Of a stretch of DNA of 64,000 nt, positions 15,825-24,332 are shown piece by piece; within the stretch, counting starts at the first letter, position 1, and each line of letters begins with the position of its first letter. The notes under the pieces were generated by a model. The model made no database searches. It saw nothing but the letters and a program-made list of their open reading frames with translations, and had not been told where the DNA came from. The position numbers and the translations under genes are program-made. Origin of the DNA: Oscillospiraceae bacterium (lineage in GTDB: Bacteria; Bacillota; Clostridia; Oscillospirales; Oscillospiraceae); NCBI GenBank assembly GCA_015067615.1, contig SVMD01000001.1, positions 166,303 to 230,302 on the forward strand, read 5' to 3'.

Positions 15825-16595
15825 TTAGAACCGCAGGGACAGGCAGGACAGGCCGCCGTCCAGCTTCCGGTATTCGGAGGTGTCCACCAGAATCACAGGA
15901 TAACCGGCATTTCTGACGGCTGCTTCCACAGCGGGGAAGCCCATGGGCACGATGACGGTGCCGTTGACCCAGATGCAGTTGGCGGCGTAGGCCTCCTCCT
16001 CGGGGATCTCGATCCGGTTGTACTTGGCGAAGTCGGGCTTCTCCACGAACTCGCCGGAGACCAGCATGTTGTTGTTTTCCAGATAGTTGACGCCGGTCTT
16101 CAGATGCAGCACTTCACTCAGGGGTACTTCGCTGCCGGTGAGGCCGTGCTTGTTGAGAATTTCGATGAACTGACGGATGCCCTCCTCATTGGTCCGGGCG
16201 GAGCGGCCCACGTAGAAGTGATCGCCCACCATCATCACGTCGCCGCCCTCCAGGGTGCCGGGGGCTTTGATATATTCGATCTTGTCCTCGGGGAAGAACT
16301 CCCGGATGGCGCCGATGATCTCGTCCTTCTCGCCGTTGCGGCTTTCGGCGCCGGGGTTGGTGATGATGGCGCACTTACGGGTGATGACGGCGGGGTCCTC
16401 CACGAAGCAGGAGTCGGGGTAGCGCTCATCGGCGGGCAGGACGGTGACATTGACACCGCACTTCTTCAGGGCCTCGATGTAGGTGTCGTGCTGCTGCAGG
16501 GCTTTTTCATAGTCGGGCTTGCCCAGCTGGGGATTGGAGGTGATGCCCTCCACCATGGCGCGGCAGGGGCGCCGCACAATTACATTCTGAAACAT
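15825..16595 (-). CDS. Dimethylarginine dimethylaminohydrolase-like amidinohydrolase
   Basis: A 256-residue member of the guanidino-group-modifying superfamily, closest by eye to DDAH/citrullinase-type enzymes that hydrolyse methylated arginine or related guanidines. Landmarks are the DSCFVEDPAVI segment near residue 65, GTLEGGDVM near residue 115, and CIWVN. The last segment, GLSCLSLRF, holds the cysteine expected as the catalytic nucleophile. I chose the ATG preceded by AAGGAT; an upstream in-frame ATG would add 27 residues unlike the family. It is monocistronic and divergent from the VanY gene. Arginine deiminase is an alternative, but that family is much longer. Confidence 0.85.
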   Translation of the reverse strand: MFQNVIVRRPCRAMVEGITSNPQLGKPDYEKALQQHDTYIEALKKCGVNVTVLPADERYPDSCFVEDPAVITRKCAIITNPGAESRNGEKDEIIGAIREFFPEDKIEYIKAPGTLEGGDVMMVGDHFYVGRSARTNEEGIRQFIEILNKHGLTGSEVPLSEVLHLKTGVNYLENNNMLVSGEFVEKPDFAKYNRIEIPEEEAYAANCIWVNGTVIVPMGFPAVEAAVRNAGYPVILVDTSEYRKLDGGLSCLSLRF

Positions 16596-16699
16596 AAAAA
16601 ATCCTTCTTTCTTTCCTGTTTTCCATGGGAATGGTATATTTATCCAGATTATACTCTCCCCGGGACCATAAGTCAAGGTAATCGGGCAGGATTGTCCAC

Positions 16700-16728
16700 T
16701 TGCCGGGCGGGAAGAAATGTGCTATACT
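16700..16728 (+). promoter_or_regulatory. Promoter of wall-binding VanY gene
   Basis: TTGCCG (16700-16705), 17 bases, TATACT (16723-16728), 30 bases before the GTG start. Confidence 0.7.
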
Positions 16729-16757
16729 AAACAAAATATGACTCTGGAGGCAAAACT

Positions 16758-18218
16758 GTGAGAAAACTCGTGAAATTTCTGCTTGTGGTCCTGCTGGTCC
16801 TGGTTCTGGTGCTGGCGGCCATGATCCTGATCCCTAAGTATCTGCTGGGGATCGATATTTTTGACCTCAGCGGCTGGCATACCGATGACGCCGGACAGCT
16901 GCAGTATCTGGACACCCGGGGCAGGCCCATCACCGGCTGGCAAACCATCGACGGAAAATGGTACTATTTTGATCCCCAGGACGGCGCCATGACCACTGGC
17001 TGGGCCCAGGTGGACGGACAGTATTACTATCTGGATGAAGCGGGTACCCGCCGCAGCGGCTGGCTGAAGCTGGCCGACGGCAGATACTACCTGGACCCCG
17101 CCACCGGCGCGGCGGTGACCGGCTGGACGGAGCTGGAGGGGGAGACCTTCTATCTGTCCGAACAGGGCAAGGTCTGCACCGGACTGACGGAGATCGGCGG
17201 CAAGACCTATCTGCTGGATGCCCAGGGCAAGCGGGGCACCGGCTGGGCGGAATTTGACGGCAAGCGCTACTTCCTGGATGAAAACAGCGTCATCACCACC
17301 GGCTGGGTGGACACGGAATTTGGCAGCAGCTATTTCCTGTCCGACGGCAGCCTGGGCACCGGCTGGACGGACACCGATCAGGGCCGGTACTACCTGACAG
17401 AAAACGGCACCATCGGCTCCGGCTGGCTGGAAACAGCTGAGGGCTGGCTGTATCTGGATGAGACCGGCCTTCCCGGCACCGGCCTGGTGGATACCCCCCA
17501 GGGCAGAGCCTACTTAAATGAATCCGGCATCGCCCAGACCGGCTGGATGGAGCTGGATGGGGATACATATTACTTCCGGGAAAACGGCATCGCCGCCATC
17601 GGCAAGATGATCATCGATGACCAGACCCACTATTTCTCCTCCAAGGGCAAAGAGGTGGTCCTGGTCAATATGTGGAACCCCCTGCCGGAGGATTACGAGG
17701 TGGAGCTGGTGGCCTACGGCAACAACAAGATCGCTGCGGAGGCCTACGACGATCTGGTTGACATGGTGAATCAGATCAAGGGCCTGGGCTACTACAAGGT
17801 CACCTCCATCCACCGCAGCAAGGCTACCCAGCAGGTGATCTGGGACCGTTACTACAATGGCTTCCGGGCTGTTGGCTACAGTAAGGAGGAGTCCGAACGG
17901 CTCACGGCCGAGAAGGTGGCCGTTCCCGGCACCAGCGAGCATCACACCGCCTACGCTGTGGATATCGACGGTGTCAAGCCCGTCCACAACTGGCTGGCGG
18001 AACACAGCTGGGAGCATGGCTTCATCGTCCGGTTCCCGGAGGGCACCACCGAGATCACCGGCATCGTCTACGAGCCCTGGCACTTCCGCTATGTGGGCAA
18101 GGAGCTGGCCAAGGAGATCTTTGAGCTGGGCGTCACCCTGGAAGAGTATATGGATATGCTGACCGAGCAGGCCGGAAACGGCACCGGCACCGCATCCAAT
18201 CCCGAGATTTTCGGATAA
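16758..18218 (+). CDS. Membrane-anchored wall-binding protein with VanY carboxypeptidase domain
   Basis: A 486-residue protein with a GTG start after TGGAGG. One N-terminal membrane helix (residues 6-28) is followed by about 13 imperfect 20-residue cell-wall/choline-binding-type repeats (GW-x-x-x-G-x-YY; residues 38-300). A C-terminal VanY-type D-Ala-D-Ala carboxypeptidase domain follows. Zinc motifs are SEHHTAYAVD and EPWHFRY; the Gly usually found after the second His is replaced by Ala-Tyr. The domain would trim peptide stems, with the repeats holding it in the wall. Two paralogues lie at 24332-26932 on the other strand. The gene is monocistronic with its own terminator. Confidence 0.9.
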   Translation: MRKLVKFLLVVLLVLVLVLAAMILIPKYLLGIDIFDLSGWHTDDAGQLQYLDTRGRPITGWQTIDGKWYYFDPQDGAMTTGWAQVDGQYYYLDEAGTRRSGWLKLADGRYYLDPATGAAVTGWTELEGETFYLSEQGKVCTGLTEIGGKTYLLDAQGKRGTGWAEFDGKRYFLDENSVITTGWVDTEFGSSYFLSDGSLGTGWTDTDQGRYYLTENGTIGSGWLETAEGWLYLDETGLPGTGLVDTPQGRAYLNESGIAQTGWMELDGDTYYFRENGIAAIGKMIIDDQTHYFSSKGKEVVLVNMWNPLPEDYEVELVAYGNNKIAAEAYDDLVDMVNQIKGLGYYKVTSIHRSKATQQVIWDRYYNGFRAVGYSKEESERLTAEKVAVPGTSEHHTAYAVDIDGVKPVHNWLAEHSWEHGFIVRFPEGTTEITGIVYEPWHFRYVGKELAKEIFELGVTLEEYMDMLTEQAGNGTGTASNPEIFG

Positions 18219-18223
18219 GGTAT

Positions 18224-18252
18224 AACCGCCCGGCAAACGCCGGGCGGTTTTC
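18224..18252 (+). terminator. Terminator of VanY gene
   Basis: A perfect 11-bp stem (AACCGCCCGGC / GCCGGGCGGTT) with an AAAC loop and a TTC tail. Confidence 0.85.
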
Positions 18253-18263
18253 TGCTGATATGG

Positions 18264-18444
18264 TAAATTATCGTTTAGCGTAATACCTTCCCCCTGGGGG
18301 GAAGGTGCCCCGAAGGGGCGGATGAGGGGACAGCAGCAGAAAAACCGTTGCATTTCCAGTCATCGCAGGGTAGTCCCCTCATCAGTCACCGCTTGCGCGG
18401 TGCCAGCTTCCCCCCAGGGGGAAGCTCTTGTAAACGCTAATTTA
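18264..18444. repeat. TIR element, interior class A
   Basis: 181 bp, in the same orientation and with the same interior as the copy at 12043-12224. The left end is TAAATTATCGTTTA; the right end has one change, TAAACGCTAATTTA. It occupies half of the 368-base gap before the GH3 gene; the rest is leader and promoter sequence. Confidence 0.9.
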
Positions 18445-18586
18445 CCGCAATACAGCACTTTCATCAAAATTATCCTCCGGATTTCTTGAGAATTGCCGAA
18501 TGGAAAATTACTCCAAAATATGGCATAATTACTTTGTATAAGTCCTCTTGCGGAGGACGTGATTCTTAGAAAGTGGAGGAATCCCA

Positions 18587-20824
18587 ATGGCAATCAAAGC
18601 ATCCGACAATTTTAAGGTCTACCACAATCCCAATGGACCCAAAATCAGCACTCTGAACCGCCCCATCATCGAGGCCGACGGCCTGTATTTCAAGGACATC
18701 GACGGCACCGGCACCGTGTCCCCCGTCAACGACTGGCGCCTGAGCCCTGCTGAGCGTGCTGCCGCCTACGTCAAGCTGATGACCGTGGACGAGAAGATCG
18801 GCCAGCTGTTCATCTCCGACTGGCGCATGGGCCCCAAGTACCCCTCCGCCCGCTTAAAGGGCCATGTGGCCGTGGCCGATGAGTCCGGCTGCGTGGACGA
18901 GGCTGAAGTGAACCAGAAGACCATCTTCGGCGAGCAGAAGCTTCCCGGCACCACCACCCTGATCAAGGAGTGGTTCGCCCGCCACACCATTCTCCGTGAG
19001 AACGCCCAGCCCGACGACCTGGCTGACTACCTGAACCAGCTCCAGGCCATCGCCGAGGAGTGCGAGCGCTTCGTGCCTGTCCAGGCTGCCTCCAACTCCC
19101 GGAACGAAAACGGCGAGATCGTCTTCGGCATGAACGACGCCGGCGGCGTGTTCCCCACCTGGCCCGGCACCCTGGGCATCGCAGCCGCCGTCAAGGGCAG
19201 CGGCATTGAAGTGGCCGACAAGTGGGCCGAGGCTACCAGAGAGAGCTGGGAGGCCTGCAACCTGCGCAAGGGCTATATGTACATGGTGGACTGCATGTCT
19301 GACCCCCGCTGGCAGCGCTCCTACGGCACCTTCGGCGAGGATCCTGCTCTGATCTGTGAGATTGCCGAGCACATCATTCCCAGAATCCAGGGCTCCGAGA
19401 ACGGCGTCACCCAGAGCGGCGTTGCCGTCACCACCAAGCACTTCCCCGGCGGCGGTCCCCGTGAGAACGGCTTTGACCCCCACTACGCCGCAGGCCAGTG
19501 GAACGTCTACGCCACCCCCGGCTCCCTGCAGAAGTACCATATGCCCGGCTTCAAGTCCGCGGTTGCCAAGAACACCTCCTCCATTATGCCCTACTACTCC
19601 AAGCCCGCCGCTGCCAAGTCCTCTGTCCAGCAGGACTGCCAGGGCAACGACGTCCGCTTCGATCCCTACGGCTTCGCCTACAACCGGGTATTTATCCATG
19701 ACATCCTGCGGGGTCAGATGGGCTTCAAGGGCTACATCAACTCCGACACCGGCATCGTCCACAACATGAAGTGGGGCGTGGAAATGCTGGACGAGCCTGA
19801 GCGCATCGGCTTCGCCGTCCGCAACTCCGGTGTGGATGTGATTTCCGGCCTGTATGACAATGCCTACGGCCGTGAAAGCTATGACCGTGCCACCAATGGC
19901 TACTACGAGACCCACCAGCTGCCCGAGGGCTTCACCCCTGATATGGTTACCCTGAATGACGAGGCCATCGACCGTGCTGTCACCCGAACCCTGACCGAGA
20001 TGTTCACCCTGGGCATGTTCGAGGATACCTACCGTGACGCCAAGGCCGCCAAGGAGACCGTCAAGGGCTCTAAGTACTGGGCGGATGCCGAGCTGGCCCA
20101 CCGCCAGAGCGTGGTCCTGCTGAAGAACGACGGCACACTGCCCCTGAACGCTGCCGGCAAGAAGGTCTATGTGGAGGCCTTCAAGAAGGATCCCAAGCAG
20201 GGCGAGCTGGCTACCGCAGCTCTGCGGGAAATGGTTGCCCAGGACGCAACCCTGGTGGATGACTACAACGAGGCTGACGTTGCCATTTTGTTCGTGAACC
20301 CCTCCTCCGGCGACTACTTCACCGCTACCGCCGGTTATCTGGAGCTGGACATCTGCGAGGGCAAGGAAGTTCCCAACGTGGACGACAACTGCCGTCCCAT
20401 GAAGGAGACCCACCTGGAGACCACTCTGACCGGCGTTCAGAAGATTGCCGACATCGCCGCTGCCATCCACGCCAAGGGCGGCAAGGTCATCTCCAATATC
20501 AACTTCCCCCTGGCCTGGCTGGTTGGCAACGTGGAGCGCAATGTGGACGCACTGCTGGCCGGTTTCGAGACCTACCCCGCAGCCACTCTGGACGTGATCT
20601 TCGGCCGTTACAACCCCACCGGCAAGTTGCCCATCACCCTGCCCAAGGGCGACGAGGTCCTGGCTGTCAACGAAAACGGCGTCTGCATCTCCCCCAACGA
20701 CGTTCCCGGCTTCGACAAGGACCAGTATATGCCCGAGTCCCTCAAGGACGAGAACGGCAAGGCCTACGCTTATCGTGATGCCAACGGTAATTACTATGAG
20801 CTGAACTTCGGCCTGAGCTTCTAA
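18587..20824 (+). CDS. Glycoside hydrolase family 3 protein
   Basis: A 745-residue enzyme without a signal peptide, so probably cytoplasmic. Family 3 landmarks include KHFPGGGPRENG near residue 287 and the catalytic Asp387 in GYINSDTG. The second alpha/beta sandwich domain starts near residue 505 (SVVLLKNDGTLPL). The C-terminal fibronectin-like domain seen in longer GH3 enzymes is absent. Substrate specificity (beta-glucosidase, xylosidase or other) cannot be read from these motifs. GTGGAGG precedes the ATG. A weak extended -10 (TGGCATAAT, 18521-18529) is the likely promoter. A HAD phosphatase follows after one base, forming a two-gene operon for intracellular sugar use. Confidence 0.9.
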   Translation: MAIKASDNFKVYHNPNGPKISTLNRPIIEADGLYFKDIDGTGTVSPVNDWRLSPAERAAAYVKLMTVDEKIGQLFISDWRMGPKYPSARLKGHVAVADESGCVDEAEVNQKTIFGEQKLPGTTTLIKEWFARHTILRENAQPDDLADYLNQLQAIAEECERFVPVQAASNSRNENGEIVFGMNDAGGVFPTWPGTLGIAAAVKGSGIEVADKWAEATRESWEACNLRKGYMYMVDCMSDPRWQRSYGTFGEDPALICEIAEHIIPRIQGSENGVTQSGVAVTTKHFPGGGPRENGFDPHYAAGQWNVYATPGSLQKYHMPGFKSAVAKNTSSIMPYYSKPAAAKSSVQQDCQGNDVRFDPYGFAYNRVFIHDILRGQMGFKGYINSDTGIVHNMKWGVEMLDEPERIGFAVRNSGVDVISGLYDNAYGRESYDRATNGYYETHQLPEGFTPDMVTLNDEAIDRAVTRTLTEMFTLGMFEDTYRDAKAAKETVKGSKYWADAELAHRQSVVLLKNDGTLPLNAAGKKVYVEAFKKDPKQGELATAALREMVAQDATLVDDYNEADVAILFVNPSSGDYFTATAGYLELDICEGKEVPNVDDNCRPMKETHLETTLTGVQKIADIAAAIHAKGGKVISNINFPLAWLVGNVERNVDALLAGFETYPAATLDVIFGRYNPTGKLPITLPKGDEVLAVNENGVCISPNDVPGFDKDQYMPESLKDENGKAYAYRDANGNYYELNFGLSF

Positions 20825-20825
20825 G

Positions 20826-21500
20826 ATGGCAATTACCCTTTACAACCAGAACACCCCCCGGATCCGGGGGGTGCTCTTTGATATGGACGGCCTGGTGCTG
20901 GACACGGAAAAGCTCTATACCCGGTTCTGGATGGAGGCCTGCCGTTTTTACGGCTTCCCTATGACCCGTGACCAGGCCCTGAAAATGCGTGCTGCCAACG
21001 CAAGACTCAGCGAGGAGAACCTCCGCAGCTTCTTTGGTCCTACGGTGGATTACAAAAAGTGCCGAGCCAAGCGCATTGAGCTGATGGATGCATTCATTGA
21101 AGAAAACGGCGTGGAAACGAAGCCGGGCATTTTCGAGCTTCTGGATGCCCTGGACACAAAGGGGATCCCTGCCGCCATCACCTCCTCGGCACCGAAAGAG
21201 CGGATCGAAAAGCATCTGGCGTCGGTGAATCTGAAGCACCGGTTCGCCGCCATTTGCAGCGGTCATGAGGTGCCCCACGGCAAACCTGCCCCCGACATCT
21301 ACCTCCACGGCGCTGCGTCCCTGGGCCTTCCACCGGAAAGCTGTCTTGCCCTGGAGGATGCCCCTACCGGCATTTTGGCGGCACACCGGGCAGGCTGCGT
21401 GACGGTGATGGTTCCTGACCTGGACCAGCCGGATGAACGCACCCAAAAGCTGCTCCATGCCAGAGCCGACAGTCTGCTGGATGTGATAAAACTGCTGTAA
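20826..21500 (+). CDS. HAD-superfamily hydrolase (beta-phosphoglucomutase-like)
   Basis: A 224-residue HAD hydrolase. Motif I is FDMDGLVLD with nucleophile Asp19 and acid/base Asp21; motif II is the TSSAPKE segment; motif III Lys is in HGKPAPD; motif IV is ALEDAPTG. The helical cap after motif I matches the beta-phosphoglucomutase or sugar-phosphate phosphatase group. The start lies one base after the GH3 stop with no clear ribosome site, so translation is probably coupled. Placement with GH3 suggests it acts on a sugar phosphate released from the same pathway; the substrate is unknown. Confidence 0.88.
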   Translation: MAITLYNQNTPRIRGVLFDMDGLVLDTEKLYTRFWMEACRFYGFPMTRDQALKMRAANARLSEENLRSFFGPTVDYKKCRAKRIELMDAFIEENGVETKPGIFELLDALDTKGIPAAITSSAPKERIEKHLASVNLKHRFAAICSGHEVPHGKPAPDIYLHGAASLGLPPESCLALEDAPTGILAAHRAGCVTVMVPDLDQPDERTQKLLHARADSLLDVIKLL

Positions 21501-21520
21501 CCAAAATTGGAATCGTTTTA

Positions 21521-21674
21521 TTCATAATTTAGTCGTTTTTTGTTTATAATCTTGTTAAGTGGTATTCAAAAAGTCCCGTTAAGATGAAACCATAAAGGAT
21601 GCGGAAGCCGTGAGCCGCATTCCTGCGTAGATCCTCTTTTCTACCTCTCTTCTTTCCAAAAATCCCTGAGCGAG
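21521..21674 (+). ncRNA. Candidate small RNA with own promoter and terminator
   Basis: No protein frame lies between the HAD gene and the terminator at 21675. A promoter, TTCATA (21521-21526), 18 bases, TATAAT (21545-21550), would start an RNA of about 150 nucleotides ending at that terminator. Inside is a stem, GGATGCGG / CCGCATTCC (near 21598-21625), and a pyrimidine-rich stretch, CTCTTTTCTACCTCTCTTC. I do not recognise an Rfam-type family. It could alternatively be a long 3' UTR. Confidence 0.4.
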
Positions 21675-21707
21675 AAACCCCGGTATCGATAGATACCGGG
21701 GTTTTTC
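21675..21707 (+). terminator. Strong terminator
   Basis: A perfect 13-bp stem (AAACCCCGGTATC / GATACCGGGGTTT) with a GATA loop and T5. It ends the GH3-HAD operon or the candidate small RNA. Confidence 0.92.
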
Positions 21708-21736
21708 CTTGTCTTTGGGCTCTGTGTATGGTAAAA

Positions 21737-21978
21737 TAAATTATCGTTTACAATAGCTTCCCCCTGGGGGGAAGCTGGCACCGCGTAAGCGGTGACTGAT
21801 GAGGGGAACACCCTGCGATGACCGGAAATGTAACGTTTTTCCTACTGCGGTCCCCTCATCCATTTGTTGTGGTGCGCTTGCCACCGGCAAGCGATTGATT
21901 TTGATTCGCTGCGCGGAGCACCACCCTTCGGGGGCACCTTCCCCCCAGGGGGAAGGTATTACGCTAAACGATAATTTA
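21737..21978. repeat. TIR element, class A, inverted, with nested insertion
   Basis: 242 bp with perfect 14-bp ends. The interior is the reverse complement of the other class A copies, but about 64 bases replace the CCGC arm near 21861. The extra segment is bounded by GTGGTGC / GCACCAC and contains GCTTGCC-ACC-GGCAAGC, so it looks like a hairpin element inserted into the repeat. The right end stops 4 bases before the AGGAGG of the next gene. Confidence 0.9.
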
Positions 21979-21995
21979 TCTCAGGAGGAATCTTT

Positions 21996-22814
21996 ATGAA
22001 CATCATGGAAAAGATCACCGCCGCTGCGGAATATATTCTCTCCAAAACCCAGCTGCGTCCCACCATCGGACTGGTGCTGGGCAGCGGACTGGGCGATTTT
22101 GCCGACACACTGGAGGACGCTGTGCGGATTCCCTATGGTGAGATCCCTTATTTCCCCATCTCCACCGCCCCGGGCCATGCGGGCAATCTGGTCATCGGCA
22201 AACGCTGCGGCCAGGTGGTGGCGGCGCTCCAGGGCCGCTTCCACTACTACGAGGGCCACTCCATGCAGACGCTCACCATGCCCATCCGGGTCATGGCGAA
22301 GCTGGGCGTTAAAAATCTGGTGCTGACCAACGCCGCCGGAGGTGCCAATGCAAGCTATAACCCCGGCACCCTGATGCTGATTTCCGATCACATTAACTAT
22401 TCCTTCGACAATCCCCTCATCGGCGCCAATCTGGAGGAGTTCGGCCCCCGCTTCCCGGACGTTTCCGACCTGTACAGCAGGGAACTGCGCAGCGTGGTAA
22501 AGGAAAAGGCCGCTGCCGCGGGGATCCATCTGGAGGAGGGTGTGTACATGATGTTCACCGGCCCCAATTACGAGACCCCTGCGGAGGTCCGGATGGCCCA
22601 GATCCTGGGCGCCGACGCTGTGGGCATGTCCACTGCCCCGGAGGCCCTGGTGGGCGGCCACTGCGGCATGCGCATTCTGGGCATCAGCTGCATCACCAAC
22701 CACGCTGCCGGCGTCACGGACGCTAAGCTGGACCACAGTGAGGTGGTGGAGGTGGCCGCTAAGGTCCATGATACCTTCCAAAAACTGCTGGAACTGGTAC
22801 TGACAGTGTTCTGA
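21996..22814 (+). CDS. punA: Purine nucleoside phosphorylase (trimeric PNP family)
   Basis: A 272-residue PNP that cleaves (deoxy)inosine or guanosine with phosphate to base and ribose-1-phosphate. The family landmarks are GSGLGDF near residue 29, the phosphate-site HYYEGHS, TNAAGGAN near residue 110, GPNYETPAE near residue 188, and TNHAAG with the base-contacting Asn. The start follows TCAGGAGGAATCTTT. The repeat element ends just before this ribosome site, so the promoter must lie inside or upstream of the repeat. A phosphoribosyltransferase with its own strong promoter follows, consistent with purine salvage. Confidence 0.93.
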   Translation: MNIMEKITAAAEYILSKTQLRPTIGLVLGSGLGDFADTLEDAVRIPYGEIPYFPISTAPGHAGNLVIGKRCGQVVAALQGRFHYYEGHSMQTLTMPIRVMAKLGVKNLVLTNAAGGANASYNPGTLMLISDHINYSFDNPLIGANLEEFGPRFPDVSDLYSRELRSVVKEKAAAAGIHLEEGVYMMFTGPNYETPAEVRMAQILGADAVGMSTAPEALVGGHCGMRILGISCITNHAAGVTDAKLDHSEVVEVAAKVHDTFQKLLELVLTVF

Positions 22815-22817
22815 TTC

Positions 22818-22845
22818 TTGACATTTTTCTGCCCGGTAGTATAAT
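22818..22845 (+). promoter_or_regulatory. Consensus promoter of phosphoribosyltransferase gene
   Basis: TTGACA (22818-22823), 16 bases, TATAAT (22840-22845). Both hexamers are perfect. Confidence 0.85.
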
Positions 22846-22880
22846 TATTGTAGAATATTTTGGAAAAGGAGCGTTTTCCC

Positions 22881-23435
22881 ATGTATTACCGTATGACCGT
22901 TGCAGGCCTTGAGCGTGACCTGCCTATCTGCCCCCTGAATGACAAGCTGTCCATCGCCGGTTTCGTCATCTTCGGCGACCAGGAGCTGACCGTGGCCTGC
23001 GCCCGTGACCTGCTGGCCAAGGCCCCCGAGTACGACTACATCATCACCGCCGAGGCCAAGGGCATCCCCCTGGCCCACGAAATGGCCCGCCAGGCCGGCG
23101 ACGCCAAGTACATCCTGGCCCGGAAGGGTCCCAAGCTGTACATGCGGGACATCTTCTCCGTCACTGTCCAGTCCATCACCACTGCCAAGGAGCAGAAGCT
23201 GTACCTGGACGGCGCTGACGCTGCTCTGATGAAGGGCAAGAAGATCCTGGTGGTTGACGACGTTATCTCCACCGGTGAGAGCCTGAAGGCTCTGGAGGCC
23301 CTGGTTGAGAAGGCCGGCGGCGAGATCTGCGGCCGTATGGCCATCCTGGCCGAGGGCGATGCCATCGACCGGAAGGATATTATCTACCTGGAGCCCCTGC
23401 CCCTGTTCAACCCCGACGGCACTGTTCTGGGCTAA
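22881..23435 (+). CDS. Phosphoribosyltransferase family protein (adenine/xanthine PRT-like)
   Basis: A 184-residue type I phosphoribosyltransferase. The PRPP-binding motif VVDDVISTGES is near residue 124, preceded by a flexible loop region and an N-terminal EAKGIPLAHEMAR that resembles the base-side hood of adenine or xanthine PRTs. It would attach PRPP to a purine base. The start is the ATG after AAGGAG (22866-22871); an in-frame ATG 21 bases earlier overlaps that site. Placement after PNP supports purine salvage. Some homologues (PurR-like) regulate transcription, but those carry an N-terminal DNA-binding domain, absent here. Confidence 0.88.
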   Translation: MYYRMTVAGLERDLPICPLNDKLSIAGFVIFGDQELTVACARDLLAKAPEYDYIITAEAKGIPLAHEMARQAGDAKYILARKGPKLYMRDIFSVTVQSITTAKEQKLYLDGADAALMKGKKILVVDDVISTGESLKALEALVEKAGGEICGRMAILAEGDAIDRKDIIYLEPLPLFNPDGTVLG

Positions 23436-23444
23436 AAACAAACG

Positions 23445-23474
23445 AAACCGCACCCTTTTGGGTGCGGTTTTTTA
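23445..23474 (+). terminator. Terminator of PRT gene
   Basis: A perfect 11-bp stem (AAACCGCACCC / GGGTGCGGTTT) with a TTTT loop and a T6 run. It overlaps the stop of the convergent radical SAM gene. Confidence 0.92.
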
Positions 23475-24332
23475 TTTTAGAACGTTATTCAAGTAATTCA
23501 GGACCTTTTTCTTATCCCCGGACCAGAGGGGGGCAATCAGGTCTTTTTTGGCGCCGTCGCCGGTGATCCGGTGGACCACGATGCGGGGAGGGAGAAGATC
23601 GACGCAGGCTTTCAGCCAACGGCCGTATTCTTCCAGCGTCAGGCAGTCAACTTTTCCGGCGGCGTAGTCCTCTGCCAGGTCCGTGGCCCGGAGCACATGG
23701 AGCAGATGGAATTTGACACCGTCAGTGCCGGCGGCAATGGCGTCCCGGGTGGTCTGCACCGCATCTTCGATGGACTCTCCCGGCAGGCCCAGGATGATAT
23801 GGGTCACAACTTCGACCCCGGCATCTTTCAGCCGTTTCACCGCATCGAAATAGACCGCGTTTTCATAGCCCCGGCGGATATACCGGACGGATTCCGGATT
23901 CGTTGTCTGCAAACCCAGCTCCACGGACACAGGCTTGAGGTTGTTGATTTCCTTCAGCAGGGAAATTACAGCATCGCCCAGACAGTCCGGCCGGGTGCCG
24001 ATGGCGAGGCCCACAATATCGTCCGGGGCAATGGCTTCCAGATAGAACCTGCGAAGATGCTCCACAGGGGCATAGGTGTTGGTGAAGGCCTGGAAATAGG
24101 CCATGTACTTTCCGCCGGGATTCTTATCTTCCACCCGCCGTTTTGCCTGTTCCAGCTGCGCCGCGACGCTGCTTCCTTGTTCCGCGAAGGCACCGCTGCC
24201 GTCGCAGAAGATGCAGCCCCGGTTTCCGCAGGTGCCGTCCCGGTTGGGGCAGGAGAAACCGCCGTCAATGGACAGCTTGTAGACCTTGCAGCCGAATGTC
24301 TCCCGGTAATGCTGATTCAGGGTTTTGTACAT
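23472..24332 (-). CDS. Radical SAM protein (YhcC/TIGR01212-like)
   Basis: A 286-residue radical SAM enzyme. The cluster cysteines lie in CPNRDGTCGNRGCIFC (residues 28-43), with a C-x11-C-x2-C spacing characteristic of the YhcC/YtqA group and not the usual CxxxCxxC. GLAIGTRPDCL, ELGLQTT and HIILGLPGE follow as the barrel motifs. The reaction of this family is not firmly known; tRNA or cofactor modification has been proposed for relatives. Its ATG overlaps the stop of the preceding VanY gene by one base, so it is translationally coupled in a three-gene operon, although a functional link with wall enzymes is not obvious. Confidence 0.85.
   Translation of the reverse strand: MYKTLNQHYRETFGCKVYKLSIDGGFSCPNRDGTCGNRGCIFCDGSGAFAEQGSSVAAQLEQAKRRVEDKNPGGKYMAYFQAFTNTYAPVEHLRRFYLEAIAPDDIVGLAIGTRPDCLGDAVISLLKEINNLKPVSVELGLQTTNPESVRYIRRGYENAVYFDAVKRLKDAGVEVVTHIILGLPGESIEDAVQTTRDAIAAGTDGVKFHLLHVLRATDLAEDYAAGKVDCLTLEEYGRWLKACVDLLPPRIVVHRITGDGAKKDLIAPLWSGDKKKVLNYLNNVLK

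Noticed and set aside
15209..15828. Several overlapping open frames in both strands within the 509-bp element
   Set aside because: They have no ribosome sites, are Ser/Arg/Pro-rich and lie across the inverted ends, so they are explained by the repeat.
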